This document shows, piece after piece, positions 43,301-51,270 of a stretch of DNA of 64,000 nucleotides (positions are counted from its first letter, which is position 1; each line of letters opens with the position of its first letter). Below the pieces are notes generated by a model. The model was given only the letters and a program-made list of their open reading frames with translations. It searched no databases and was not told the DNA's origin. Both the position numbers and the translations under genes were made by a program. The stretch comes from Thermoplasmata archaeon (GTDB taxonomy: Archaea; Thermoplasmatota; DTKX01; JAHFTX01), in NCBI GenBank assembly GCA_023265395.1, contig JAHFTX010000006.1, positions 696 through 64,695 on the forward strand, read 5' to 3'.

Positions 43301-46093
43301 GGCCTGCTGCACCGGAAGGGATGGTCGCACCACGAAGAGGTCGGGCACCGTCACCCCAGCGGTGCCCACGGCCAGCTGGTCGGAGAGGTCCGAAGCTCCC
43401 CACTGCTCCAAGGGATCGACCACGGCAGCGATGGCGTGGAAGCCCGGCGACAGCCGAGCGCTCAACGCCACGGTCACGGCGCCATCGAGGGAGACACCAT
43501 TGAGGGTGCGCCGTCCGAGGAGCTCGCCGTCAGCATAGAAGCGGACCTCCGCTCCGCCACCGAGCGCCCCGGCGCCACGGTCCGTGACGGTCGCAAAGAG
43601 GGTGGTCTGCTCGCCCGCGACGGCCAACGGCGGGACCGCTTCGATGGAAGCCAGCGCCAGGTCAGGACGTTGGAGCGAGAGGTTGGCTGTCGCGCGGTTG
43701 TCCCCCTCGTCGAGTTCCAGCAGATGGCCTTGGTGGTCGAGCCAGACGAGATACTGGTGCTCCCCGCCCATGGCAGTGGTATGAAAGGTCATCGTCGAGA
43801 CGTCGGCCTCGAAGGTCAATGACCCGACCGCGGAGAGGCGTCCATCCGTCAAGAGGGCTACCGAGGGCGGTCCTAGGGCATCGGCGTCCCCGGTGGCCCT
43901 GACGCTGACGATCACGTCCAGAGGATCACCGACGTGCGGCTGGGCGGGGTCGAGCCGCAGTGCACTGACCGTCAGGTCGACCGCCTGCAAGGGGGGAACG
44001 GCGATACCGCTGGGAAGCGCGATCGCCATCGTGTTGTCGAGCTCATTGGCCTCAGCAACCGCGTCGGCGGCATCGAGGATGGCCGAGAGCACGCCCCCCT
44101 CGAGTGTGGTCGAGAAGGAGAGTGCACGGACTCCACCGCCGACGAGCCCAGGGAGGCTGCGGCTGCCCACGAGCACCCCGTCGGCACGGATCTCGACCAG
44201 TAACGGCCGCAGCGTGCTGCCTCCGAGGTTGCGCGCCAGCAGCGTTACCGTCACCGGGTCACCCAGCCCAGCATCGGCTGGGGAGAACTGCAGGTCATCC
44301 ACCCGCAGCTGCGGGGCCAGGCCCACGGGCGTGCGCAGCTGGGTCCGATCGCCCAGGGTCGCATCGGGGACCACCCCAGAGGGATCGACCTCGACGCTCA
44401 CGAGGGCGGCACCAAGGGTGACGACCCATGGCAGGTCCAGCGTCGTGGTACGGTTGGCACCCAGCCCGGCGATCGTCGAAGAGGCGATGGGCGCCCCATC
44501 CTGCAAGAGCACGACGTCGAAGGAGCGCACGGTCGGCGCACCGACGTTGCGGACTTCGATGTGCACCAGGCCGTTGGCGCCATCGATCCCGGTGCTGGGC
44601 ATGGTGACATTGGTCAGGCGCAGGTCCGGCCTCGAAGTCGTGGCGTTGGTGGACGCGGCATTGTCTCCCCAGCGAGATTCGAGCACGCGGCGGTCCTCGT
44701 TGACGCTCAGCCGATACAGATGCACCCCCGAGCGGTGGGGCAGGTGCAGCGTCACCGTGGTCGTGCCGTCGGCCGGGGGCACGGGCAGCAACACGCTGGC
44801 CGTCTCGCCGCCATCGACCGTCGCGACCACCGCGACGTCGCCCAGGTGGTCCCCGCCGGAATTGCGGACCTGCGCGCGCACCTCGATGGTGCCCCCGTCG
44901 ATCGGGACGAGCGGACTGATCAGCAGGTTCTCGACACTCAGTTGCGGTTGGGGGATGACGACGAGGAGCTGGGTACCATCCGGGGCGCGGTCGTCCTCCA
45001 AGAGGAGCCCTTCAGGATCGACCTCGACGCGCAAGAGGTGGCTTCCTCCGGTGGCTCCCCAGGGGAAGATGAGGGTCGTGTTCTCGCCGGCGGCCAGTCC
45101 CACCACGCTCGCACTTCTGATGGGACTGCCATCGACGGTCAGGCGCACCGGGACCCGAGCGAGGGTGCTGGCGGCACCATTGGTGATGTTGGCGACGACC
45201 TGGGGCTGCTCCCCGGAGCGAATCCCCTCGGGCCCGACGGCCGTCCCGTTGGCGTGCAGCAGCCGGAGCGGGCCGATGCCCAGATCGGGCAACTGTTGTC
45301 CCAGGATCGCAACGACGGAGTTGTCGACCTCCGTCCCTTCGGCGATGGTGTCGGCAGTGTCGGCGATGCCGCGCAGGACGAGCGGACCGTTGCCCATGCG
45401 GGCCGTCGCCCGCAGGTGCCAGGTGCTCCCCGCCGACAGGCCTGCGACGGTCTGGGCCCCGATCGTCTGCTCGCCGGCGCTCAGGCGCACGACGAAGGGG
45501 CGTACGGTGGTGGCGCCGTCGTTATGCAGCCGCAGGTCGACGCTGACCTGCTCCCCCGGCAAGGGGTCGGTCGTAGGCTCGATGGCCAGCGGCTCGAGGC
45601 GGAGCTGCGCACGGGGCACGCTGACGACGGTGTCGGCGGCATTATTGGCACGATCGGCCTCTCCCAACCCCAGTGCGGTCGCCTCGACACGCAACTGATG
45701 GATGCCTGCCTCTGCGGGCCACTCCAACACCGCCGAGGTGGTGACGGCGAGCACCTGCACGGAAGCCGCAGCCTGCGGGAGGCCGTCGACAGAGAGTTGG
45801 AGCCGGACCTCGTCCGGCAGGGGGACAAGTGTGCTCCGCAGTGTCACGACCACCTGCAGTGGCAGGCCGTCGACCGGTGCCGGCGGCGTCAGGGCGATGC
45901 CCTCGACCGATAGGTCGTCCCCAGAGCCCAGTTGGCGGCCGAGCGTCGTCATGGCAGGCCGGGGTCCCTCGATGCCGTCCTCGATCGGGGCGGTGGCGAT
46001 GAGCTGCAAGGGGGATGTCAGCACCACGGCGAGCAGGATCGCCGTGATGGTGCGGAACGAGCGCAGCGACGCTGCCGAAGGCCGTGCGGCCAT
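40316..46093 (-). CDS. Giant surface protein: 16 CARDB-like repeats, PKD domain, C-terminal membrane anchor
   Basis: I start at ATG 46093 (1925 residues), where a signal peptide begins (FRTITAILLAVVLTSPLQLIATA); the track's first 109 residues belong to the small gene upstream in another frame. I count 16 CARDB-like repeats of about 105-120 residues, each opening like LRLEPLAIEPTTDPLPGEQVSVDLRLHNDG and closing with an acidic 'E-A-N-E-x-D-N' turn. A PKD domain follows (YSWDFDGDGVDDFVSNV), then a membrane helix (ALLILLVIGSGIAVVVGVP) and RRRRRRRAGR. It is a long anchored stalk or adhesin, perhaps part of the cell envelope. Repeats are diverged, not recent DNA duplications. The gene starts 11 bp after the small membrane-protein gene. 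Confidence 0.85.
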   Translation of the reverse strand: MAARPSAASLRSFRTITAILLAVVLTSPLQLIATAPIEDGIEGPRPAMTTLGRQLGSGDDLSVEGIALTPPAPVDGLPLQVVVTLRSTLVPLPDEVRLQLSVDGLPQAAASVQVLAVTTSAVLEWPAEAGIHQLRVEATALGLGEADRANNAADTVVSVPRAQLRLEPLAIEPTTDPLPGEQVSVDLRLHNDGATTVRPFVVRLSAGEQTIGAQTVAGLSAGSTWHLRATARMGNGPLVLRGIADTADTIAEGTEVDNSVVAILGQQLPDLGIGPLRLLHANGTAVGPEGIRSGEQPQVVANITNGAASTLARVPVRLTVDGSPIRSASVVGLAAGENTTLIFPWGATGGSHLLRVEVDPEGLLLEDDRAPDGTQLLVVIPQPQLSVENLLISPLVPIDGGTIEVRAQVRNSGGDHLGDVAVVATVDGGETASVLLPVPPADGTTTVTLHLPHRSGVHLYRLSVNEDRRVLESRWGDNAASTNATTSRPDLRLTNVTMPSTGIDGANGLVHIEVRNVGAPTVRSFDVVLLQDGAPIASSTIAGLGANRTTTLDLPWVVTLGAALVSVEVDPSGVVPDATLGDRTQLRTPVGLAPQLRVDDLQFSPADAGLGDPVTVTLLARNLGGSTLRPLLVEIRADGVLVGSRSLPGLVGGGVRALSFSTTLEGGVLSAILDAADAVAEANELDNTMAIALPSGIAVPPLQAVDLTVSALRLDPAQPHVGDPLDVIVSVRATGDADALGPPSVALLTDGRLSAVGSLTFEADVSTMTFHTTAMGGEHQYLVWLDHQGHLLELDEGDNRATANLSLQRPDLALASIEAVPPLAVAGEQTTLFATVTDRGAGALGGGAEVRFYADGELLGRRTLNGVSLDGAVTVALSARLSPGFHAIAAVVDPLEQWGASDLSDQLAVGTAGVTVPDLFVVRPSLPVQQAAGLPLPLQLTIQNRGGAVADPPPALLLRDGQVLSQVRLLPMTGLSNQSLTLSVPLAPGLHELGLLLDPADALTEANEADRGVTPLGIVDIPAPQLRIETFEPVVLPTDAAPADGSLLVRVTVHNDGAPLLGEALVQVRADGDVVQQWAIGGLPSDGHAAAVVRVTLGPGSHVVQCLVDPTDLLREASEADNVRTLLLEGPDPPQLEGLELAVLGSGIDGAPVIVQMLVTNLGGPSILPGSVLFTQDGALLAQARLPPLGSGNSTWVGVEAVALAGRHILRATIDPADAIAEAAEDDQLLNLSVVAQPAQLLPGALEAYDLHDGRLLVLGHLTNIGGPTLRTVSAALQLDGAQVGRASAPGLEGGGTLIVSAVVPHVASLEGTVDLALLADPDDLVPEALEGGHRSAQVVILGELPRTDGPTAAAPNIEVSGVTLSPPQPIDGERVLLSVHLRADQPLLGPILLNLSLDGEPVATTVIGALPAGGSDVGTILQAVGGRHQIVAEVTGLNVTERLTLDNRQAVGLNVSAPEWRLSGLAPPPLPDGLLAALPLRLHNDGGATLRAPRLVALADGNGIATGPCPALGAGASADLQVLRTAVAGATEVAVIVNAEHLGGELETGDNRLQVQWDVPRPSVVISNVSLGLDPAGQARWFFVTVRNSGATSARPWQVQLDGAAAATTHRGIVGLEAGGDSVIGLAAPPEPGAGDELHLRLDATGALALPNESMQQAQLQIGRPAVGAPVNVTFETAQGTQAQLLNLTRHQYRTVRSGGNLSLNRYDIAVEVHNRGVQDLDGLVVRILVDGAVAEDRQVPLLRAGATTSVLVPFEGEPSAHLLTAILDPSGATPEENETDNRLRLEVPANQPPRALAGGARQLLIGERMIVEGQGIDIDGRIVQYSWDFDGDGVDDFVSNVTGATSYTYHRSGTYLVRLRVVDDGNASADEKVVVVVSEESPPHVLGPPMTALLILLVIGSGIAVVVGVPAWVRRRRRRRAGR

Positions 46094-46104
46094 CGCTGCG
46101 CCCC

Positions 46105-46332
46105 CTAGATCCCAGCCAGGCCGACGACAGCGGCGGTGACGACGAGGACCATGAGCAACAACAACAGGTGGGCGTGGGGGAGGAAGCGATTCTGCTCCAG
46201 ATCGTCGCTCTCGCCCTCCTTGAAGAGGATCCTCATGGCATCGAGCGTGCCCTGGAGGGGTCCCATCGGCGGCGCGTCGGAGACATGCTCCTCGGGCGCT
46301 CCGGTGGGTTCCTCCTCGCTCTGCTGCGCCAT
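46105..46332 (-). CDS. Small single-pass membrane protein, partner of the CARDB giant
   Basis: ATG at 46332 gives 75 residues, 27 bp after a TATA box. The first ~50 residues are acidic and soluble (AQQSEEEPTGAPEEHVS, AMRILFKEGESDDLEQN), then PHAHLLLLLMVLVVTAAVVGLAGI forms one membrane helix ending the protein. The size and tail-anchored layout recall archaeal Sec61-beta (SecG), with MRILFKEG and a Pro just before the helix in similar places, but the match is weak. It is the first gene of an operon with the giant secreted protein. Confidence 0.7.
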   Translation of the reverse strand: MAQQSEEEPTGAPEEHVSDAPPMGPLQGTLDAMRILFKEGESDDLEQNRFLPHAHLLLLLMVLVVTAAVVGLAGI

Positions 46333-46358
46333 CCATCCTCTGGTACCTAGGAGGTCGG

Positions 46359-46365
46359 TAATATA
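46359..46365 (-). promoter_or_regulatory. TATA box for the small membrane protein/CARDB operon
   Basis: The minus strand reads TATATTA within ggtatattacc, 27-33 bp before ATG at 46332. A clear match, fitting leaderless transcription. Confidence 0.6.
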
Positions 46366-46450
46366 CCATCTGGTGGAGGCACAATCGGGCCGCGGTGACG
46401 TCGCTGCAAAGGGCGCACATCCGCCAGCACGCGCCACCCTCGGCGGATCC

Positions 46451-47773
46451 CTACGGGACGATCCTCTCACGATCCCGTGGGAAGAGCACGCACTCACGGA
46501 CGTTCTCGCGCTGCGTGAGGATGAGCGTCAGACGGTCGGCGCCCAGGCCCCAGCCCGCGTGCGGGGGCATGCCGTAACGGAAGGCCTTGAGGTAGTACGC
46601 GAAGGCCTCTGGATCCAACCCTTGGTCGAGCAGGCGCTGCTGCAACATGCCGACATCGTGGACTCGTTGCCCCCCAGAGGTGATCTCCTTCTCGCGGTAT
46701 TGCAGGTCGAAGGCGAAGGAATGTTGGGGGGAATCCGGTACTGGCCGGATGTAGAAGGGCTTGGCTGCCGAGGGCCAGCGGGTGATGAAGTAGAGGTCGG
46801 GGAGCTCATCGGCGATCGCGCGCAGCACCTCCATCGAGAGGTCCTCTCCGAATGCGACGGTGATGTCCCTCTTCGCGGCCAGGGCGCGGCAGTGGTCATA
46901 GGTGATCCGTGGAAGGGGGAGCTGGGGTGGCACAAGGGTGACGCCGAGCGTCCGAAGGGCGTCGGGCGCGTGCTCGTTGAGGGAGCGCATCGCCGCCTGC
47001 AGCACGCGCTCGAGCACCCCCATGACCGCCTCGTCATCGGCATAGGCCATCTCGATGTCGATCGAGGTGAACTCGTTGAGGTGGCGGGTGGTGTTGTGCT
47101 CCTCGGCACGGAAGGCCGGTCCCACCTCCCAGACCCTGTCGAGTCCGCTGGCCATCAGGATCTGTTTGTAGAGCTGCGGGGATTGGTTGAGGTAGGCCTT
47201 GCGCTCGAAATACTGCATCGGGAAGAGGCCCGCGCCGCCCTCAGTGGCGGTGGCGACGATCTTGGGCGTCTGCACCTCGATGAAGTCCTCCTGTTGCAGC
47301 TGCTCACGGACTCCACGCAGGATCGCCGCGCGGCAGAGGAACACCGCCATGGTCTGGGGGCGGCGCAGGTCCAAGAAGCGGTTGTTGAGCGCGGTCTCGA
47401 CCTCGACGCCCACCGCATCGGCAGGTCCCAGCGGCAGCGGGCTCTCGGCTGCTCCCAGGAGGCGCAGCTGCGACGGCAGGAGTTCGAACCCGGCGTTGGC
47501 CTTCTCCGATCGCTGGACCTTGGCGGTGGCGGCGACGACGCTCTCACGGGAGAGGGACGACGCCAAGGCGAACAGCTCGGGCATCTTCTTCTTGAGCAGT
47601 GTCAGCTGGACCTTGCCGCTGCGGTCCCGAACCGTCAGGAAGGCGATGTTGCCGAGGTTGCGCAAGTCCTCGACGAAGCCTGCGACCACCACGGTGCCCC
47701 CGTCGTCACCTGGCCCGATCGAGCCGCAGGGGCGGCGCTGGGCGATGTCATCGGGCAGCAGGTCGTTGGTCAT
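46451..47773 (-). CDS. aspS: Aspartyl-tRNA synthetase, archaeal type
   Basis: The 440-residue length matches the archaeal/eukaryotic AspRS without the bacterial insertion domain. An OB-fold anticodon-binding domain ([26 protein letters not shown]) precedes the class II core: motif 2 in [22 protein letters not shown] and motif 3 in [21 protein letters not shown]. In related enzymes the residue after G-W/F-V is Trp in Asp-specific or His in relaxed forms; here it is Glu, so specificity for tRNA-Asp versus tRNA-Asn is not predictable from this site. No Gat amidotransferase gene is in the window. A TATA-like box lies about 33 bp upstream. Confidence 0.95.
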   Translation of the reverse strand: MTNDLLPDDIAQRRPCGSIGPGDDGGTVVVAGFVEDLRNLGNIAFLTVRDRSGKVQLTLLKKKMPELFALASSLSRESVVAATAKVQRSEKANAGFELLPSQLRLLGAAESPLPLGPADAVGVEVETALNNRFLDLRRPQTMAVFLCRAAILRGVREQLQQEDFIEVQTPKIVATATEGGAGLFPMQYFERKAYLNQSPQLYKQILMASGLDRVWEVGPAFRAEEHNTTRHLNEFTSIDIEMAYADDEAVMGVLERVLQAAMRSLNEHAPDALRTLGVTLVPPQLPLPRITYDHCRALAAKRDITVAFGEDLSMEVLRAIADELPDLYFITRWPSAAKPFYIRPVPDSPQHSFAFDLQYREKEITSGGQRVHDVGMLQQRLLDQGLDPEAFAYYLKAFRYGMPPHAGWGLGADRLTLILTQRENVRECVLFPRDRERIVP

Positions 47774-47802
47774 GGCTGCTCGGACGCACCAACGGGACAG
47801 GC

Positions 47803-47810
47803 CTATGAAA
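47803..47810 (-). promoter_or_regulatory. TATA-like box for aspS
   Basis: The minus strand reads TTTCATAG, about 30-37 bp before ATG at 47773, in the 63-bp gap after the ACT-domain gene. Confidence 0.4.
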
Positions 47811-47836
47811 GACTTGCGTGCAGGGGGAAAGGCTCG

Positions 47837-48553
47837 TCAGGGCGATGGCGGGGTGGCCCGCCCGGCCTCGACATCGCGGGTGGCGGCCTCGATGGCCTTC
47901 TGCAGCTCGGAGTACCCCTCGACGATCTGCGTGAGGTCGACGATGAAGATGATGTCCGTGTGACACGACGTCATCTCGATGACGTTGATGCCATTGTGCG
48001 AGAGGATGGAGGTCAGATGCGCCACGACGCCCGGAGTCTCTGCGATGTTGGGCGGGGATTTCACCAGGATCTCGGCGAGGTCGGTCCGCGTGTTGATGAT
48101 GGTCTCGCTGCCGACGGCCGCGACCATGTCCTCGAGGTTGTCCTGGTCGGTGATGATCGTGATGCTGTCGGTCCCTTGGATGACCTGCAGGAAGGCGCGA
48201 CGTGAGAACATCCCCTTCATGACCTTCTCGAGGCGCGCCATGACCAACCAGTCGTTCGTGGCGGTGATGATCACCACCTTGGTCCGCATCTCCAGACGGC
48301 TCTTGGAGAGCAACCGGGAGAGCTCGAGGCTCCCGACGTCGCCAGCGAGCTGCTGCTCGAAGCGGCGGGTGGCGACCTCGACTGCCTCTTCGGAGGAGAT
48401 CCCCAGCAGCGGGGCGAGCCGCCGCGCCAGGGCGGCGTGGTTGATGACCCCCATCTGCAGGTAATGGCGGAGCATCGGCTGCCGTTCGAGGTGGTCGCGC
48501 ACCCGCCGAGCCGTGGAAGGGCCCTTGTTGCGATCGTTGTCGAGGTCGGTCAT
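47837..48553 (-). CDS. ACT-domain protein (regulatory, aspartate-kinase-like ACT pair)
   Basis: ATG at 48553 gives 238 residues and follows a strong Shine-Dalgarno (cggaggggggtcg). The N-terminal ~75 residues are helical and HTH-like (YLQMGVINHAALARRLAPLLG). The C-terminal ~140 residues look like two ACT-type units: VVIITATNDWLVMARLEKVMKG, and PNIAETPGVVAHLTSILSHNGINVIEMTSCHTDIIFIVD, which is close to the ACT domain of aspartate kinase. It may sense an amino acid. It overlaps the 80-residue ORF upstream by 4 bp and precedes aspS. Confidence 0.75.
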   Translation of the reverse strand: MTDLDNDRNKGPSTARRVRDHLERQPMLRHYLQMGVINHAALARRLAPLLGISSEEAVEVATRRFEQQLAGDVGSLELSRLLSKSRLEMRTKVVIITATNDWLVMARLEKVMKGMFSRRAFLQVIQGTDSITIITDQDNLEDMVAAVGSETIINTRTDLAEILVKSPPNIAETPGVVAHLTSILSHNGINVIEMTSCHTDIIFIVDLTQIVEGYSELQKAIEAATRDVEAGRATPPSP

Positions 48554-48792
48554 CGACCCCCCTCCGCAGGCTCGGGCTGCTCGATTGGCCCGATGAGCGT
48601 CTCCTGTGGGTCCCCGACCAACGCGAGGACGGAACCGCTTCCCGTACGAAGGTCCGCGTCGGCGATGGCGACCCCGGCGCCGGTGGCGCCGATGGCCTTG
48701 CGCGAGGGCAGCCGCGTCGCCGACGGCTTGGCGCAAGATCCTTGAGAACGATCCGTGTCGGAGGTGCGGATGGAGGGGTGCAACAGCCGCAT
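48550..48792 (-). CDS. Conserved-looking 80-residue protein cotranslated with the ACT protein
   Basis: ATG at 48792 lies 27-34 bp after a TATA box and the stop overlaps the ACT gene start (ATGA), so this short frame is probably real. The product has no membrane helix. After a polar N-terminus comes SRKAIGATGAGVAIADADLRTGSGSVLALVGDPQETLIGPI, which reads like a compact beta-rich domain. I do not recognise the family. Confidence 0.6.
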   Translation of the reverse strand: MRLLHPSIRTSDTDRSQGSCAKPSATRLPSRKAIGATGAGVAIADADLRTGSGSVLALVGDPQETLIGPIEQPEPAEGGR

Positions 48793-48818
48793 GGGCGACT
48801 GGCCACCGACTGACCCGC

Positions 48819-48826
48819 CTTAAAAT
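48819..48826 (-). promoter_or_regulatory. TATA box for the 80-residue ORF/ACT operon
   Basis: The minus strand reads ATTTTAAG, 27-34 bp before ATG at 48792. Confidence 0.5.
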
Positions 48827-48940
48827 CTCCCGCGCGCACCGCCGCCGTTGGCCCCCAAGACGTGGTTCCGCCGAGCGCAACGACTAAGGCCTTGCCACTG
48901 CTGGAGCTGGTGCGACCCTCCGCCGGGCACGTGTGGTTCG

Positions 48941-49759
48941 ATGGGATATCCACCGCGACGCCAGGGCCTCGACGGGCTTTTCGACGACATCGATCATGCC
49001 GTCGGGGGCGCCACGGGCAACATCCGCACCTGCCCCTGTGGCCGAGGGGGCGTCATCGAATGGGTCCCCCAGTACGCCCAGTGGTATTGTCGCACGTGCA
49101 GCCAGTACATCAAGCCGGCCCAGCTCCAGCAAGTCCTCCCCCAATCGCCCGTCTGTCCACGCTGCAGTCAGCCTGCGCTGTTCTTCTCCCAATACTACCA
49201 ACGCTGGTACTGCAACTCGTGTAAGCAGTACTCCGATTCACCCTCGACGGCAGGTGCGGCCGCGGCGGTGCCTTCAGGCCCACCGGTCGGGTCGCCGATG
49301 GCAGCGCACGGCGGCGCAGGGCCCGGTGGCGTTGCGCAGCAGTCGGCGCAGACGGGGACGATAATCGAGGACCTCTTCCTGCTCTACAACGACGGGCGGT
49401 TGATCCGGCACCACACCCGGCGGCTCAAGCCCCACATGGACAGCGACATCCTCACGGGGATGCTCAGCGCCATCCAAGACTTCGTGCGCCAGACGATCGC
49501 GACCGACGATGACTCGACGCTCGAGCAGATCCACGTCGGCCGCAACAAGATCTTCCTTCGCCGGGGCCGGTACCTGAGCATCGCCGCGATGGTCGATGGC
49601 GAGGACGTCGAGGGGATCAGCGGGCAGCTCCAGCGGTTCGTCACCGAGGTCGAGCGCGATCATGAGGGCGTGCTCAAGGACTGGCAGGGGGACATCGCCT
49701 CGCTCAAGCCCCTCAACGAGCCGCTCCAGCGGCTGCTCACCACCGGCTTCCAGGGCTGA
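48941..49759 (+). CDS. Double zinc-ribbon protein with the cytoplasmic domain shared with the giant receptor
   Basis: I use ATG at 48941 (272 residues); the track start adds 31 Arg/Cys-rich residues. Two zinc ribbons lie at about 28-55 (CPCGRGGVIEWVPQYAQWYCRTC) and 67-95 (CPRCSQPALFFSQYYQRWYCNSC), both with an aromatic-rich centre. After a Gly/Pro/Ala linker, residues about 145-265 form a domain (LFLLYNDGRLIRHHTRRLKP ... MLSAIQDFVRQTI ... WQGDIASLKPLNEPLQRLL) that aligns with the tail domain of the receptor at 14386. I recall this domain in other Thermoplasmata proteins, where its longin/roadblock-like size suggests protein interaction. Function unknown. Confidence 0.78.
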   Translation: MGYPPRRQGLDGLFDDIDHAVGGATGNIRTCPCGRGGVIEWVPQYAQWYCRTCSQYIKPAQLQQVLPQSPVCPRCSQPALFFSQYYQRWYCNSCKQYSDSPSTAGAAAAVPSGPPVGSPMAAHGGAGPGGVAQQSAQTGTIIEDLFLLYNDGRLIRHHTRRLKPHMDSDILTGMLSAIQDFVRQTIATDDDSTLEQIHVGRNKIFLRRGRYLSIAAMVDGEDVEGISGQLQRFVTEVERDHEGVLKDWQGDIASLKPLNEPLQRLLTTGFQG

Positions 49760-49773
49760 TGCTGCAGCCAACG

Positions 49774-49780
49774 CTTATGG
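49774..49780 (+). promoter_or_regulatory. TATA-like box for the UDP-sugar dehydrogenase
   Basis: CTTATGG is centred about 27 bp before ATG at 49804. This supports 49804 over the track start at 49759, which overlaps the previous stop. Confidence 0.45.
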
Positions 49781-49803
49781 CGCTGCCCCAAGATGGGCGA
49801 GCC

Positions 49804-51228
49804 ATGGTCGTGCCGACCTCGTCTGAGCCCACGTTCGGCCTCTTGGGCCTACCCCTTGCGGCAGCGGCAGAGCGCTGCGCCCTGCGCAAGGTCAAGGTCG
49901 CTGTGGTGGGCTTCGGGTACGTCGGCAGCTGCATCGGCGCTGTGCTGGCGCACAAAGGCTTCCTGGTGCATGGCATCGAGGTCGATCCGAGGATCGTCGC
50001 CGCCGTCCGCGCCGGTCGGGCACCGGTCGAGGAACCCGGCCTCTCGGAGCTGATCGCCGACGTCGTCCTCGAAGAGCGCCTGACGATCGGGAGTGATCTC
50101 TCGGCAGTCTCCGGGTGCGAGGTGGTGCTCGTGACCGTCGGAACGCCGCTGGGGCCCGACCACGGTCCAGACCTCGGAGCCGTCATCGCCGTCGCCAAGG
50201 CCCTCGCCCCACACTTGCGCAAGGGGCACCTGGTGATCCTCAAGTCGACGGTGGTGCCCAAGACCACCACCGAGGTCGTCGTGCCGCTGCTGCAGCACGG
50301 CAGCGGGCTGCGCCAGGGTGTCGACTTCGGAGTCGCCTTCTGCCCCGAGCGCTTCGAGGAGGGCAACGCCCTGCGGCAGCTGCGCAACCTCCCCGTGGTG
50401 GTCGGCGCGACCAGTCCGCAAGTCGGCGCGACCGTCGCCGCCTTCTGGGAGTCGGCAGGGCTCACGACGATGCGCGTCGCCTCCCCCACCGCAGCGGAGC
50501 TGGTCAAGCTGGCGGACAACCTCTGGATCGACCTCAACATCGCCCTGGCCAACGAGCTGGCGCTGCTCGCCGCCCCCCTGGGAGTCGACGCTCTGGAGGT
50601 GATCGCGGCGGCCAACACCCTGCCCAAGGGCCAGCACGCGGTCAACATCATGACTCCCGGGGCTGGCGTCGGCGGCAGCTGCCTGACCAAGGACCCCTAT
50701 TTCGTCCATCAACTGGGGAGGACCTTGGGGATGGAGCTGCGCCTGCCCTTGGCCGGGCGCGCGGCCAACGAAGCGATGCCTGCGGTGATGGCTACCCTCG
50801 CCGCGGAGGTGGCGCAGGCTATCGGCAAGGCACCGGGCAGCTGCGCCGCGCTGCTGCTGGGAATCTCCTTCAAGCCCGACACCGATGACATCCGCGGGAC
50901 GACGGCCCTTCCCCTGGCCGAAGCGCTGGGCGCCCGTGGGTTTGCGGTCCTCTGCCACGACCCGTGCATCCGATCGGGGCGGCGACCTGCACTGCCCACG
51001 GGGGCCGCCTGGGTCGATGACCTGTTGGAGTCGGTCCGCGGGGGCCCCGTGTTAGTCCTGCATACTGCCCATGGGGTCTATCGTTCCCAGGTGGCCGCGT
51101 TGTTGACGGCGCTGCCCCGCCCCGGCGGAGTGGTCGACGGCCGTTTCGTCTTCGACCCGCAGGCCGTGGCCTCCGCGGGCCACCACTTTCGGGGGATCGG
51201 GCGGCCGCCGCTCGTGCCGCGTCCTTGA
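49804..51228 (+). CDS. UDP-N-acetylhexosamine 6-dehydrogenase (WbpA/WecC-like)
   Basis: From ATG 49804 the product has 474 residues. The N-terminal Rossmann motif is VAVVGFGYVGSCIGAVLAHKGF; VTVGTPLG, KSTVVPKTT and CPERFEEGNALRQL are family blocks; the catalytic Cys is in GAGVGGSCLTKDPYF near residue 294, and the C-terminal domain has GISFKPDTDDIRGT. It oxidises C6 of UDP-GlcNAc or UDP-ManNAc to the uronate with two NAD. It is the missing first step for the WbpB-E-D-type operon at 11681-14282, although encoded 35 kb away. A plain UDP-glucose dehydrogenase is less likely given the EEGNALRQL block. Confidence 0.88.
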   Translation: MVVPTSSEPTFGLLGLPLAAAAERCALRKVKVAVVGFGYVGSCIGAVLAHKGFLVHGIEVDPRIVAAVRAGRAPVEEPGLSELIADVVLEERLTIGSDLSAVSGCEVVLVTVGTPLGPDHGPDLGAVIAVAKALAPHLRKGHLVILKSTVVPKTTTEVVVPLLQHGSGLRQGVDFGVAFCPERFEEGNALRQLRNLPVVVGATSPQVGATVAAFWESAGLTTMRVASPTAAELVKLADNLWIDLNIALANELALLAAPLGVDALEVIAAANTLPKGQHAVNIMTPGAGVGGSCLTKDPYFVHQLGRTLGMELRLPLAGRAANEAMPAVMATLAAEVAQAIGKAPGSCAALLLGISFKPDTDDIRGTTALPLAEALGARGFAVLCHDPCIRSGRRPALPTGAAWVDDLLESVRGGPVLVLHTAHGVYRSQVAALLTALPRPGGVVDGRFVFDPQAVASAGHHFRGIGRPPLVPRP

Positions 51229-51270
51229 GGGTCGAAAGGCTCATGGCTGCGCCAGCAGCTGGGTTGCTCG

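Noticed and set aside
40316-46093. Tandem DNA repeats expected from 16 CARDB units
   Set aside because: The repeats align only at protein level; I found no long identical DNA stretches, so they are old and diverged and not listed as DNA repeats.
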